Shown here piece after piece: positions 26,623-34,994 of a DNA stretch of 64,000 nt (position 1 is its first letter; every line of letters starts with the position of its first letter). The notes beneath the pieces are model-generated. The model worked only from the letters and a program-made list of their open reading frames with translations, did no database searches and was not told where the DNA came from. The position numbers were made by a program, and so were the translations under genes. Source of the DNA: Kaistella palustris DSM 21579 (GTDB lineage Bacteria; Bacteroidota; Bacteroidia; Flavobacteriales; Weeksellaceae); NCBI RefSeq assembly GCF_000422265.1, contig NZ_AULL01000017.1:1-64000 (forward strand), written 5' to 3'.

Positions 26623-27813
26623 TTAGTCATTGATGGCTTTTACGCCCGGGAGTTCTTTTCCTTCTAAACTTTCCAGCATGGCACCACCGCCTGTAGACAC
26701 ATAGCTCACTTTATCTTCGTAGCCAAACTGTTTCACAAAAGCAACACTGTCGCCACCACCGACAAGCGAAAAAGCGCCCAACTCAATAGCCTCCGCAATA
26801 CTGTCACCTAAAGATATAGTTCCTTCTGAGAAATGCGGCATCTCAAACACACCGATCGGTCCGTTCCATAAAATTGTGCGGGAATTGATAATAACGTCGT
26901 GAAATAGTTTTCTTGATTTTTCGCCGGCATCCATCCCCATCCATTCCTCGGGAATGTCGAATATATCTACTTCACTGCGGTCCGCATCATTGCTGAATTC
27001 ATCAGCAATCACCGAGTCAACCGGCAGATGAACTTTTACATTCTGCGCCTTTGCTTTCTCCAGAATCTGCAGCGCCAGTCCCAGTTTATCTTCCTCTACA
27101 AGGGATTTTCCAATAGAACCTCCAAGCGCTTTTACAAAGGTAAATGCCATTCCACCACCAATAATCAGGTGATCGACGGCCGGCAACATATTCTCAATAA
27201 TCGTAATCTTTGTGGAAACTTTGGAGCCTCCCAAAATAGCCAGAACGGGTTTTTCACCGTTTTTTAAAACTTTGTCAATAGCGGTTAATTCTTTAGCCAT
27301 CAGTAAACCGAAAAACTTAGTTTTAGGAAAAAACTGTGCAATAACTGCTGTTGATGCATGTTCCCGATGTGCAGTTCCAAAAGCGTCATTAACATAAGCA
27401 TCTGCATATTTCGCAAGTTTATGTGCAAATTCCACATTTCCCTCCTCCTCTTCATTATAAAACCTAAGGTTTTCGAGTAAAAGGATTTCGCCATTTTTCA
27501 ACGCACCGGTCATATTCTGCGCATCCTCGCCAAGGCAGTCGCTACAAAACTCTACATGGTGACCTAAAACGTGCTCAATTTCAGGAACGATATTCTTTAA
27601 TGAAAATTCTTCCGAAGGCTTACCTTTCGGCCTGCCCAGGTGCGTCATCAGGATCACGGAACCGCCGTCATTCAGAATCTTATCAATCGTCGGTTTTACG
27701 GCCTGAATTCTGGAATTATCGGTAACTTTCAAATCCGCACTCTGTGGCACATTAAAATCTACGCGAACTAAAACCTTTTTATCTTTAAAATTATAATCAT
27801 TCACTGTTTTCAT
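26623..27813 (-). CDS. pgk: Phosphoglycerate kinase
   Basis: The 396 residues start at ATG 27813 (MKTVNDYNFKDKKVLVRVDFNVP). HLGRPKGKPSEEFSL, LENLRFYNEEEEGN and the C-terminal GGGDSVAFVKQFG with the closing STGGGAMLESLEGKELPG are all canonical. It converts 1,3-bisphosphoglycerate and ADP to 3-phosphoglycerate and ATP in glycolysis. An upstream in-frame ATG at 27837 is less likely because the family N-terminus fits 27813 and the -7 element 27837-27844 overlaps it. Confidence 0.95.
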   Translation of the reverse strand: MKTVNDYNFKDKKVLVRVDFNVPQSADLKVTDNSRIQAVKPTIDKILNDGGSVILMTHLGRPKGKPSEEFSLKNIVPEIEHVLGHHVEFCSDCLGEDAQNMTGALKNGEILLLENLRFYNEEEEGNVEFAHKLAKYADAYVNDAFGTAHREHASTAVIAQFFPKTKFFGLLMAKELTAIDKVLKNGEKPVLAILGGSKVSTKITIIENMLPAVDHLIIGGGMAFTFVKALGGSIGKSLVEEDKLGLALQILEKAKAQNVKVHLPVDSVIADEFSNDADRSEVDIFDIPEEWMGMDAGEKSRKLFHDVIINSRTILWNGPIGVFEMPHFSEGTISLGDSIAEAIELGAFSLVGGGDSVAFVKQFGYEDKVSYVSTGGGAMLESLEGKELPGVKAIND

Positions 27814-27836
27814 AGTTTTTCCCGTTTTGAGTAGCA

Positions 27837-27844
27837 CAAATCTA
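27837..27844 (-). promoter_or_regulatory. -7 element (TAGATTTG) of pgk
   Basis: CAAATCTA on the plus strand is a TAnnTTTG match on the minus strand, 23 bp before ATG 27813. Confidence 0.45.
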
Positions 27845-28393
27845 AGATTAATTCGGCCGAATTAAAACTAATTCTGATTTAAAATTCCCCAATCCCCAAA
27901 ATACATTTTCTCTACATTATCTTCTTATTTATAAAAAAAGAAATGAATAGTGTTGTTGTAATGTGGGAGTTCGTGGAGAACTAAAATGCCGTTTTCTGTA
28001 TACATTGAACCAAGCTGATACCGGTACTTTACTAACAAAGTAGAGCGCTTATTTTCAAGCTGATAATAAAGTTATCAATAAATGTTCGCAGCTGTATTTT
28101 CGCCGGTTTATGGAGAAGTGCAGTATGGAGAAGTTCTGTTTTGAGCCCTGAAAAAATTCTTTAAAGTTTTTCGGAAATGTTGGTTAACAATTTGCACTAT
28201 GGATTTTAACCGGATAAAAAAAGAGAATCTTTCTGCGACTTATCCACAGTGTACTGATAACAAGTCCACATACTTTCGGCATCGCTTTCGGTACGGTTTT
28301 TACTTTTGAGCTTCTATTAAAAAGCTGATTCAAAATTCCTGCCGAAATTTTAAAATATTAGAGCCAATAAAACGCGGTTTATATTAATAGTAT
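27845..28393. other. Gene-free AT-rich region, candidate replication origin
   Basis: This is the longest stretch without a gene in the window. It holds a perfect DnaA box TTATCCACA at 28240-28248 on the plus strand, and 7/9 matches at 28071-28079 (TTATCAATA, plus strand) and on the minus strand at 27972-27980, 28109-28117 and 28124-28132 (CGTGGAGAA, TATGGAGAA twice). The last two sit in an 11-bp direct repeat TATGGAGAAGT. An AT-rich stretch at about 28305-28400 could serve as unwinding element. Two parS sites lie 2-4 kb to the left. The call rests on these signals only. It could also be a divergent regulatory region or carry an unrecognised RNA. Confidence 0.45.
28240..28248 (+). promoter_or_regulatory. 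Perfect DnaA box
   Basis: TTATCCACA, an exact match to the consensus TTATNCACA, inside the gene-free region between pgk and rpiB. Confidence 0.6.
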
Positions 28394-28401
28394 TAAATTT
28401 G
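28394..28401 (+). promoter_or_regulatory. -7 element (TAAATTTG) of rpiB
   Basis: Perfect TAnnTTTG, 37 bp before the rpiB start. It probably drives the rpiB to tsaB cluster. Confidence 0.45.
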
Positions 28402-28438
28402 TCAGAACTGTATACATATTAAGGAAACAAATTTCTTC

Positions 28439-28870
28439 ATGAAAAAAATTGCTCTTGGCTGTGACCATGCCGGTTTCAACTATAAAGAAATGCTTAAAGC
28501 GTCTTTAAAAGACCATTTCATTATTCAGGATTTTGGAACTTTTTCCACGGATTCTGTAGACTATCCGGATTTTGCGCACGCGGCGGCTGAATCGGTAGAA
28601 AAAGGTGAAAATGATTTTGGAATTCTACTTTGCGGCAGCGGAAATGGTGTTCAGATCACGGCCAACAAACATCAGCATATCCGGTGTGCATTATGCTGGA
28701 TGCCTGAAATTGCAGAACTCGCCAGAAAGCATAACGATGCAAATATGATGGCGCTTCCTACGCGTTTTATCGCGGAACAACTGGCATTGGAGATTGTACA
28801 GAAATTCCTGTCCACAGAATTCGAAGGTGGACGACATCAAAACAGAGTGGGAAAAATAGCCTGCTGCTGA
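28439..28870 (+). CDS. rpiB: Ribose-5-phosphate isomerase B
   Basis: The 143 residues begin KKIALGCDHAGFNYKE and contain GILLCGSGNGVQITANKH, the RpiB active-site loop with its Cys, and NDANMMALPTRFI. It interconverts ribose 5-phosphate and ribulose 5-phosphate. First gene of a plus-strand cluster; rnr follows after 25 bp. Confidence 0.94.
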   Translation: MKKIALGCDHAGFNYKEMLKASLKDHFIIQDFGTFSTDSVDYPDFAHAAAESVEKGENDFGILLCGSGNGVQITANKHQHIRCALCWMPEIAELARKHNDANMMALPTRFIAEQLALEIVQKFLSTEFEGGRHQNRVGKIACC

Positions 28871-28895
28871 TAACCACTTACTTTAACAAAAATTA

Positions 28896-31049
28896 ATGGC
28901 AAACAAAAAATTTATATCTCATAAAAACAACCAGAAGCTCCAGCAAATTGGCCGCTTGATCATGTCCTTTATGAATAAAAAGTCGACCAAGATCTACAAT
29001 TACAAACAGATCGCGGAAGGTATCGACTATAAAAATCCCCGCCAGCGCGAACAGGTCATCCAGACACTGCATAAACTTCTTGCAGATAAACACATCAAAG
29101 AAGTTGAGAAAGGCAAATATATACTGAACCTGAATATTGAGGGAACGCTCACCGGAACCATCGATTTTAACCAGGCCGGAAATGCGTATGTGAATGTAGA
29201 AGGTATGGATGACGATATATTCGTACATTCCAAAAACGTGAAAGATGCGCTGCAGGGCGACAAAGTTCTGATCGTCACTTACAACTTCAAGGGAAAAAAA
29301 ATCGAAGGTTCGGTCCTGGAAGTCCTCGAAAGGAAACGCGATGAATTTGTAGGAACTTTTCAGCTGATAAAACATAAAGATTTTGGATTCGTGGTAAGCG
29401 ATAAGAAATCGATGAATACAGACATTTTTGTACCGCGCGGTAAAATCGGCGGTGCGCAGGATGGCGATAAAGTCGTAGTAAAAATGACCGACTGGAAAGC
29501 CGGTGAGAAAAATCCTGAAGGCGAAATCATTAAAGTTCTGGGTGCGCCCGGCGAGCACGAAACCGAGATTCACTCCATTCTTGCAGAGTATGGTCTGCCC
29601 TACGCTTTTCCGGAGGAAGTTGAAAAAGAAGCACAGAAAATAGACCAGAGAATACACGACAGCGAGGTCGCAAAACGCCGCGATATGCGGAATGTCTGCA
29701 CTTTTACCATCGATCCCAAAGATGCAAAAGATTTTGATGATGCACTTTCAATTCAGAAACTTGAAAACGGAAACTGGGAAATTGGCGTGCATATCGCCGA
29801 TGTGTCGCATTATGTTGTGCCGGGAACATTGCTTGACGACGAAGCGTATGACCGTGCAACTTCAGTTTATCTCGTAGACCGTGTGGTTCCCATGTTGCCT
29901 GAAGTATTGAGTAATGAAGTATGTTCCCTGCGTCCAAATGAAGATAAATACACTTTTTCGGCAGTTTTTGAACTGAATGAGAAAGCCGAAGTTATAAAAG
30001 AATGGTTTGGCCGAACCGTAACGCATTCTGACCGGCGGTTCACCTATGAAGAAGCTCAGGAAAGAATCGAAACGCAAAACGGCGATCTGACCGACGAAAT
30101 TTTGACTCTCAACCGGCTTGCAAAAATTCTGAGAAAGGAAAGGATTGAAAACGGAGCGATTACTTTCGACCGCAGCGAGGTGCGCTTTAATCTAGATGAA
30201 AACAGCGAACCGATCGGTGTTTATTTCAAGGTCAGCAAAGATTCCAACCATCTTATTGAAGAGTTTATGCTTTTGGCCAACCGCAAAGTTTCGGAATTCA
30301 TTTCGCTGACGCGGAACGGAAAACCAACCAACAATACTTTCATTTATAGAATTCACGATGATCCGGATCCTACAAAACTTGAGGCTTTACGGGAATTTGT
30401 GTCCACTTTTGGCTATAAGATGGATTTAGCGAACACTAAACAAGTTGCTCAGTCCCTGAATAAACTTTTAAGCGATGTGCAGGGCAAAGGAGAAGAAAAT
30501 ATGATTGAAACCCTCGCGATGCGGTCTATGAGCAAAGCGATCTACTCTACTGATCCTATTGGCCATTATGGTCTGGGCTTCGAATATTATTCCCATTTTA
30601 CCTCGCCCATCCGCCGATATCCGGATCTTATTGCGCACCGTCTCCTGCAGCATTATCTTGATGGAGGAAAGTCGCCCAATAAACCGGAATATGATGAGAA
30701 ATGCAAACACTGCAGTGCGATGGAAAGGCTTGCGGCAGATGCCGAACGCGATTCGATTAAGTTCATGCAGGTCAAATTTATGGAGAAACATTTGGGACAG
30801 GAATTTACCGGCGTCATTTCAGGTGTTGCAGATTTTGGTTTCTGGGTTCAGATTCCTGAAAATGGAGCCGAAGGACTCATCAAATTGCGCGATCTTATGG
30901 ATGATTCATATTCCTACGATGCTAAAAATCATCTGGTTGAGGGCAGCCGCACCGGTAATAAATACCAGCTTGGCGACAAGGTCACCATCAAGGTGATGAA
31001 GGCCAACCTTATTCAGAAGCAGCTGGATTTCAAGATCATCGGTGATTAA
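28896..31049 (+). CDS. rnr: Ribonuclease R
   Basis: The 717 residues have the RNase II/R layout: an N-terminal winged-helix region (about 1-70), two cold-shock domains (about 75-230), and the RNB catalytic core with FTIDPKDAKDFDDALS carrying the metal-binding Asp residues. YYSHFTSPIRRYPDLIAHRLL and a C-terminal S1 domain (about 630-717) follow. It is a 3'-5' exoribonuclease able to degrade structured RNA. Confidence 0.94.
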   Translation: MANKKFISHKNNQKLQQIGRLIMSFMNKKSTKIYNYKQIAEGIDYKNPRQREQVIQTLHKLLADKHIKEVEKGKYILNLNIEGTLTGTIDFNQAGNAYVNVEGMDDDIFVHSKNVKDALQGDKVLIVTYNFKGKKIEGSVLEVLERKRDEFVGTFQLIKHKDFGFVVSDKKSMNTDIFVPRGKIGGAQDGDKVVVKMTDWKAGEKNPEGEIIKVLGAPGEHETEIHSILAEYGLPYAFPEEVEKEAQKIDQRIHDSEVAKRRDMRNVCTFTIDPKDAKDFDDALSIQKLENGNWEIGVHIADVSHYVVPGTLLDDEAYDRATSVYLVDRVVPMLPEVLSNEVCSLRPNEDKYTFSAVFELNEKAEVIKEWFGRTVTHSDRRFTYEEAQERIETQNGDLTDEILTLNRLAKILRKERIENGAITFDRSEVRFNLDENSEPIGVYFKVSKDSNHLIEEFMLLANRKVSEFISLTRNGKPTNNTFIYRIHDDPDPTKLEALREFVSTFGYKMDLANTKQVAQSLNKLLSDVQGKGEENMIETLAMRSMSKAIYSTDPIGHYGLGFEYYSHFTSPIRRYPDLIAHRLLQHYLDGGKSPNKPEYDEKCKHCSAMERLAADAERDSIKFMQVKFMEKHLGQEFTGVISGVADFGFWVQIPENGAEGLIKLRDLMDDSYSYDAKNHLVEGSRTGNKYQLGDKVTIKVMKANLIQKQLDFKIIGD

Positions 31050-31096
31050 ATTTAATTTACTTTTTTCTAAAGTAAGCGGAACATTAAAGTAGCAAT

Positions 31097-31777
31097 ATGC
31101 TGGAACTCATTCTCTCTGCAGTTGGCTTAGGAATAATGCTGAGTTTGGTTTTTATAGGACCTATATTTTTTTTGTTAATTGAAACCAGTTTTTCACGAGG
31201 TCCCAGACATGCGCTGGCCCTGGATCTGGGGGTTATATTTGCCGATATCCTCTGTATTGCTGCCGCATTTTTTGCAAGCGGTGATCTGGTAGAGATCATC
31301 GATAAGCACCCCGGATTTTACCGCATCACGGCGTTCATCATTTTGGTTTATGCCCTGTATATGATCGTTTCCAAAACAAAAATGCATTTAGCCGGCGAAG
31401 AAAAAATGATCAGCCAAAACTACCTGAAGACTTTTCTTAATGGATTCTTCTTTAATATACTGAATATTGGTGTGGTACTTTTCTGGCTCGTCACCGTGAT
31501 TTCGGTGCGAAATGCCTATCCGAACCTCGATGATTTTTTGCTTTATATGGCTTTGGTCGTGGGAACTTATCTTATTATTGATTTCATTAAAATCTCGCTG
31601 GCCAAGAATTTTCATTATAAACTTACAGAGAAAGTCACCAATCAGATCCGGAAAATTGTAGGATTTGTGTTGGTCGGTTTCAGTATCTTTATTTTTCTTC
31701 AAAGTTTTAAAAAATTCAATCAGTTTGATAAAAAGCTTGAGAGAGCCGAACAAACTGTTCAAAAACACATTCATTAA
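31097..31777 (+). CDS. LysE-family membrane exporter
   Basis: The 226 residues contain six probable helices, with an N-terminal GIMLSLVFIGPIFFLLIE like the LysE/RhtB start and ALDLGVIFADILCIAAAFF in helix 2. FNILNIGVVLFWL in the middle replaces the usual NPK-type motif. Family members export amino acids or similar solutes; the substrate is unknown. The stop overlaps the next start as TAATG. Confidence 0.82.
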   Translation: MLELILSAVGLGIMLSLVFIGPIFFLLIETSFSRGPRHALALDLGVIFADILCIAAAFFASGDLVEIIDKHPGFYRITAFIILVYALYMIVSKTKMHLAGEEKMISQNYLKTFLNGFFFNILNIGVVLFWLVTVISVRNAYPNLDDFLLYMALVVGTYLIIDFIKISLAKNFHYKLTEKVTNQIRKIVGFVLVGFSIFIFLQSFKKFNQFDKKLERAEQTVQKHIH

Positions 31778-32706
31778 TGCAAACCCTCACCTTTCCCGGA
31801 TCTCTGCAAAAAGGCGATAAGATCGCAGTCATCTCGCCGGCTGGTTCTGTAAACGAACAACAGCTTACAGATGGTTTGAATTTGATTGAAATGCAGGGCT
31901 ATGAGCCGGTTTTAGGCAAACATGTGTATACCGAATTTAAAAATGGATATTCTTACGCCGGTACCGAAAAAGAACGAATTCAAGATTTAAACTGGGCGTT
32001 CAACGACGCGGATATTAAAGCAGTTTGGGCTTCCCGTGGCGGGTACGGCTGCCAGCATCTGTTAGGACACATACAACTTTCCGCATTCCGGAAAAATCCC
32101 AAATGGTTTATCGGTTATTCCGACAATACCGTGATACAAAGCTTTTTATTTAAAAATCATTTTCCTTCCATCCACGCACAAAGTATAAAAACAGCGAGTT
32201 TCGGCGTTTCAGCTGAAAGTTACACGCAGGTTTTCGATATCTTAAAAGGAAAATTTCCGAAGTATAAAGTTGAAAAAAATCTGCACAATAAAGCAGGAAA
32301 TGTGGAAGGTCTTTTGATCGGCGGCAATCTGGCCTTAGTTTACGCACTTCTGGGTACCCGGTACAGTTTTAATTTTAAAGATAAGATCCTTTTTATCGAA
32401 GAGGTTGGCGAACAGTATTATTCGCTCGACCGCATGTTGATGAGTCTGGAACTGGCAGGCGCTTTCCGCCAGATCAAAGGATTGATTATAGGGGGAATGA
32501 CGAATATGGGAGACGAAAAGCAGAACAAAAACTATGAAACCAGCTTTGATGAATTTGCATATCAGCTCATTTCAGAGCGGCTCAAAAAATATGACTTCCC
32601 TACCCTTTTCGGTTTTCCCAATGGACACATTTATGAGAACCGTCCGCTTATAATCGGTGGGAATGCGAGATTAAACGTGGGAAAACTCAATACCGTAGAA
32701 TTTTAG
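31777..32706 (+). CDS. LD-carboxypeptidase (murein tetrapeptide carboxypeptidase, S66)
   Basis: The 309 residues show the S66 pattern: GDKIAVISPAGSV near the N-terminus, the nucleophile Ser in WFIGYSDNT, Glu in FIEEVGEQYYSLDRML, and the catalytic His in FPNGHIYEN. It removes the terminal D-Ala from murein tetrapeptides during cell-wall recycling. No signal peptide, so it is cytoplasmic. Translationally coupled to the LysE gene. Confidence 0.9.
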   Translation: MQTLTFPGSLQKGDKIAVISPAGSVNEQQLTDGLNLIEMQGYEPVLGKHVYTEFKNGYSYAGTEKERIQDLNWAFNDADIKAVWASRGGYGCQHLLGHIQLSAFRKNPKWFIGYSDNTVIQSFLFKNHFPSIHAQSIKTASFGVSAESYTQVFDILKGKFPKYKVEKNLHNKAGNVEGLLIGGNLALVYALLGTRYSFNFKDKILFIEEVGEQYYSLDRMLMSLELAGAFRQIKGLIIGGMTNMGDEKQNKNYETSFDEFAYQLISERLKKYDFPTLFGFPNGHIYENRPLIIGGNARLNVGKLNTVEF

Positions 32707-32710
32707 AATT

Positions 32711-33064
32711 ATGGTTGAAGCAGGAAAATACATATTTGCCTTTCTGATGATCTTAGCGGGATTGATGCATTTCCTGAAACCTAAATTTTATCTGAAGATC
32801 ATGCCGCCATACCTGCCGGCTCCCTATAGTTTGGTTTTAATAAGTGGAATTGTGGAAATTCTCTGTGGAATTTTACTGCTGTGGCCAACGACACAAACAC
32901 TTGGCGCTTATCTCACAATTGTCCTTTTAATCGCTGTTTTTCCGGCAAATATTGAAATGACACGGCAGTATTACGTGAGAAAAAAGAAAGGATTCTGGTT
33001 AACGGTTTTGCGTTTGCCACTGCAGATATTACTCATTTGGTGGGCTTTTCAATTCATTAAATAA
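32711..33064 (+). CDS. DoxX-like membrane protein
   Basis: The 117 residues hold about four helices, with FLMILAGLMHFLKPKFY and VLISGIVEILCGILLLWP, the usual DoxX-family signatures. The biochemical role is not established for such members. The stop overlaps the yraN start as TAATG. A second family member lies at 46049. Confidence 0.8.
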   Translation: MVEAGKYIFAFLMILAGLMHFLKPKFYLKIMPPYLPAPYSLVLISGIVEILCGILLLWPTTQTLGAYLTIVLLIAVFPANIEMTRQYYVRKKKGFWLTVLRLPLQILLIWWAFQFIK

Positions 33065-33435
33065 TGGCAGAACACAATGACTTTGGAAACATTGCCGAGA
33101 ATTTAGCCGCAGATTTCCTGGAGGCTAAAAATTATCGGATCCTCGCCCGGAACTTCCGCTATCAGCGCGCTGAAATTGATATTGTTGCAGAATATGGAAA
33201 CCTGCTGGTTATCGTTGAAGTAAAAGCGCGTGGAACGGATATTTTTATGGAACCCCAGGAAGCGGTGACCAAAAAGAAAATTAAGTCAATCGTCCTCTGT
33301 GCGGATTTTTATATGCAGCACAATAATATTGATAAGGAAGTGCGGTTCGATATTATCGGAGTTCTTCCCGATAAAAGCGGAAAACTGCAAATCACACACA
33401 TCGAAGATGCTTTTCAGAGTTTCGATGCAAATTAA
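33064..33435 (+). CDS. YraN/UPF0102 family nuclease-like protein
   Basis: The 123 residues contain GNIAENLAADFLEAKNYRIL, AEIDIVAEYGNLLVIVEVKARG and EAVTKKKIKSI, the restriction-endonuclease-like core of UPF0102 with the D-x-n-E-V-K catalytic pattern. The cellular role is unknown; a link to DNA processing or recombination is often proposed. It overlaps the DoxX gene by one base. Confidence 0.88.
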   Translation: MAEHNDFGNIAENLAADFLEAKNYRILARNFRYQRAEIDIVAEYGNLLVIVEVKARGTDIFMEPQEAVTKKKIKSIVLCADFYMQHNNIDKEVRFDIIGVLPDKSGKLQITHIEDAFQSFDAN

Positions 33436-33444
33436 TATAAAGAA

Positions 33445-34197
33445 ATGAAAACAGCACTCATCACCGGCGCAACTTCCGGTATCGGAAAAGCAACTGCCGA
33501 CCGCTTTGCTAAAGAAGGGTACAGGCTAATTCTTTGCGGCCGACGTACTGAAATTCTGGCCGAACTTCAAAAAACAGTCTCTGCGCTGACTGAAGTTTAT
33601 ACTTTGAATTTTGATCAGCGTTATTTCGAAGAAGTGAAAACTGCGCTGAACTCCCTTCCCGCCAACTGGCAGAATGTGGATATTGTCATCAATAACGCAG
33701 GTAATGCCCACGGTCTGGAGACTTTGGAAGATGGTAATGTTGCGGATTGGGACGCCATGCTCGATGGTAACGTAAAAGGAATTCTGTACGTCACCAAATT
33801 GCTGATCCCTAAAATGAAAGAAAATAAGTCCGGACATATCGTGAATATTTCTTCGGTCGCCGCACGCCAGACTTATGCAAACGGCGTGGTTTACTGCGCT
33901 TCTAAACGTGCGGTAGACGTACTTTCCGAAGGAATGCGTCTTGAACTCACAGAATATGGCATCAAAGTAACCAATCTGCAGCCCGGCCTGGTAGAAACCG
34001 ATTTTTCTAAAGTGCGTTTCAAAGGTGATGAACAAAGGGCAGAAACAGTGTATCAGGGTTATGAAGCCTTGAAACCCGAAGATATTGCGGATGCGATTTT
34101 TTATTGCGTTTCTGCGCCGAAGCACGTGGCCATTTCTGACCTTACGATTTACCCAAGCGCCCAAAGTGAATCACGCACGGTCTATAAAAACCTGTAA
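33445..34197 (+). CDS. Short-chain dehydrogenase (YdfG-like)
   Basis: The 250 residues show the classical SDR motifs TGATSGIGKATADRFA (about 7-22), NNAGNAHGL, the catalytic Ser in NISSVAARQTY, and YCASKRAVDVLSEGMRLEL. The closest well-known type is the NADP-dependent 3-hydroxy-acid dehydrogenase YdfG. It lies 9 bp behind yraN. Confidence 0.87.
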   Translation: MKTALITGATSGIGKATADRFAKEGYRLILCGRRTEILAELQKTVSALTEVYTLNFDQRYFEEVKTALNSLPANWQNVDIVINNAGNAHGLETLEDGNVADWDAMLDGNVKGILYVTKLLIPKMKENKSGHIVNISSVAARQTYANGVVYCASKRAVDVLSEGMRLELTEYGIKVTNLQPGLVETDFSKVRFKGDEQRAETVYQGYEALKPEDIADAIFYCVSAPKHVAISDLTIYPSAQSESRTVYKNL

Positions 34198-34241
34198 AAC
34201 GAAACTCCAATTTCCTCACTATTTAGCATTTATTGTAAAAA

Positions 34242-34919
34242 ATGAAAATTCTGCATATTGAAACTTCCTCTAAAAACTGCTCCGTTGCTGTTTCAGACGG
34301 TGATGAATTACTTTGCCTGTGCGAAGAACGCTCAGATAATTACAAACAGTCCGAGAGTTTACACACCTTCGTGAAATGGGCGCTGGAGGGTGCCGGAATA
34401 GAACTTTCCGGTCTTGATGCAGTGAGTCTGGGAAAAGGACCCGGCTCTTATACAGGACTGCGCATTGGCGCTTCTTCTGCGAAGGGTTTCTGTTTCGGGC
34501 TGAATATCCCACTTCTGGCCGTAAACTCACTGACCACAATAGTTCCGCCTTTCGTGAACACGGGTTACGACCTGATTATTCCGCTCATCGACGCGCGCCG
34601 TATGGAAGTATATTGCGCCGTATTCGACGGTAGGTCGGGAAATATGATCGCCAATACCGAAGCTAAAATTCTGGATCAGACTTCGTTTCAGGAATACGCC
34701 GGAAAAAAGATATTGTTTGTGGGCGATGGCGCAACTAAAGCGGTGGAAATGATAAACCTTCCACATGCTGAATTCAACGATTCCGTATATCCTTCAGCGA
34801 AACATTTAATCAAAGAAGCCGGTATTAAATTCAGAAACGCCGAATTCGAAGATGTCGCCTATTTCGAACCTTTTTATCTGAAAGATTTTCAGGGGGTGAA
34901 AAAAAAGAAACCGGAATAA
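34242..34919 (+). CDS. tsaB: tRNA threonylcarbamoyladenosine biosynthesis protein TsaB
   Basis: The 225 residues start MKILHIETSSKNCSVAVSDG, with the later GLDAVSLGKGPGSYTGLRIG typical of TsaB, the partner of TsaD and TsaE in making t6A37 on ANN-decoding tRNAs. PLIDARRMEVYCAVFD follows. It lacks the metal site of TsaD, as expected. It closes the rpiB cluster ahead of a strong terminator. Confidence 0.93.
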   Translation: MKILHIETSSKNCSVAVSDGDELLCLCEERSDNYKQSESLHTFVKWALEGAGIELSGLDAVSLGKGPGSYTGLRIGASSAKGFCFGLNIPLLAVNSLTTIVPPFVNTGYDLIIPLIDARRMEVYCAVFDGRSGNMIANTEAKILDQTSFQEYAGKKILFVGDGATKAVEMINLPHAEFNDSVYPSAKHLIKEAGIKFRNAEFEDVAYFEPFYLKDFQGVKKKKPE

Positions 34920-34960
34920 ATTCAGAAAAAACCAGATTCCCAAACATCTTTAAACCAAAT

Positions 34961-34990
34961 AAAAAAGCGAAGGTCAAACTTCGCTTTTTT
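34961..34990. terminator. Bidirectional terminator between tsaB and sprE
   Basis: AAAAAAGCGAAG and CTTCGCTTTTTT form a perfect 12-bp hairpin with a 6-base loop. T runs on both strands serve the convergent tsaB and sprE genes. Confidence 0.92.
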
Positions 34991-34994
34991 TCAA

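Noticed and set aside
28893-29657. 254-codon frame on the minus strand opposite rnr
   Set aside because: Antisense to the conserved cold-shock domains of rnr; the Phe/Ile-rich product is typical of a shadow frame.
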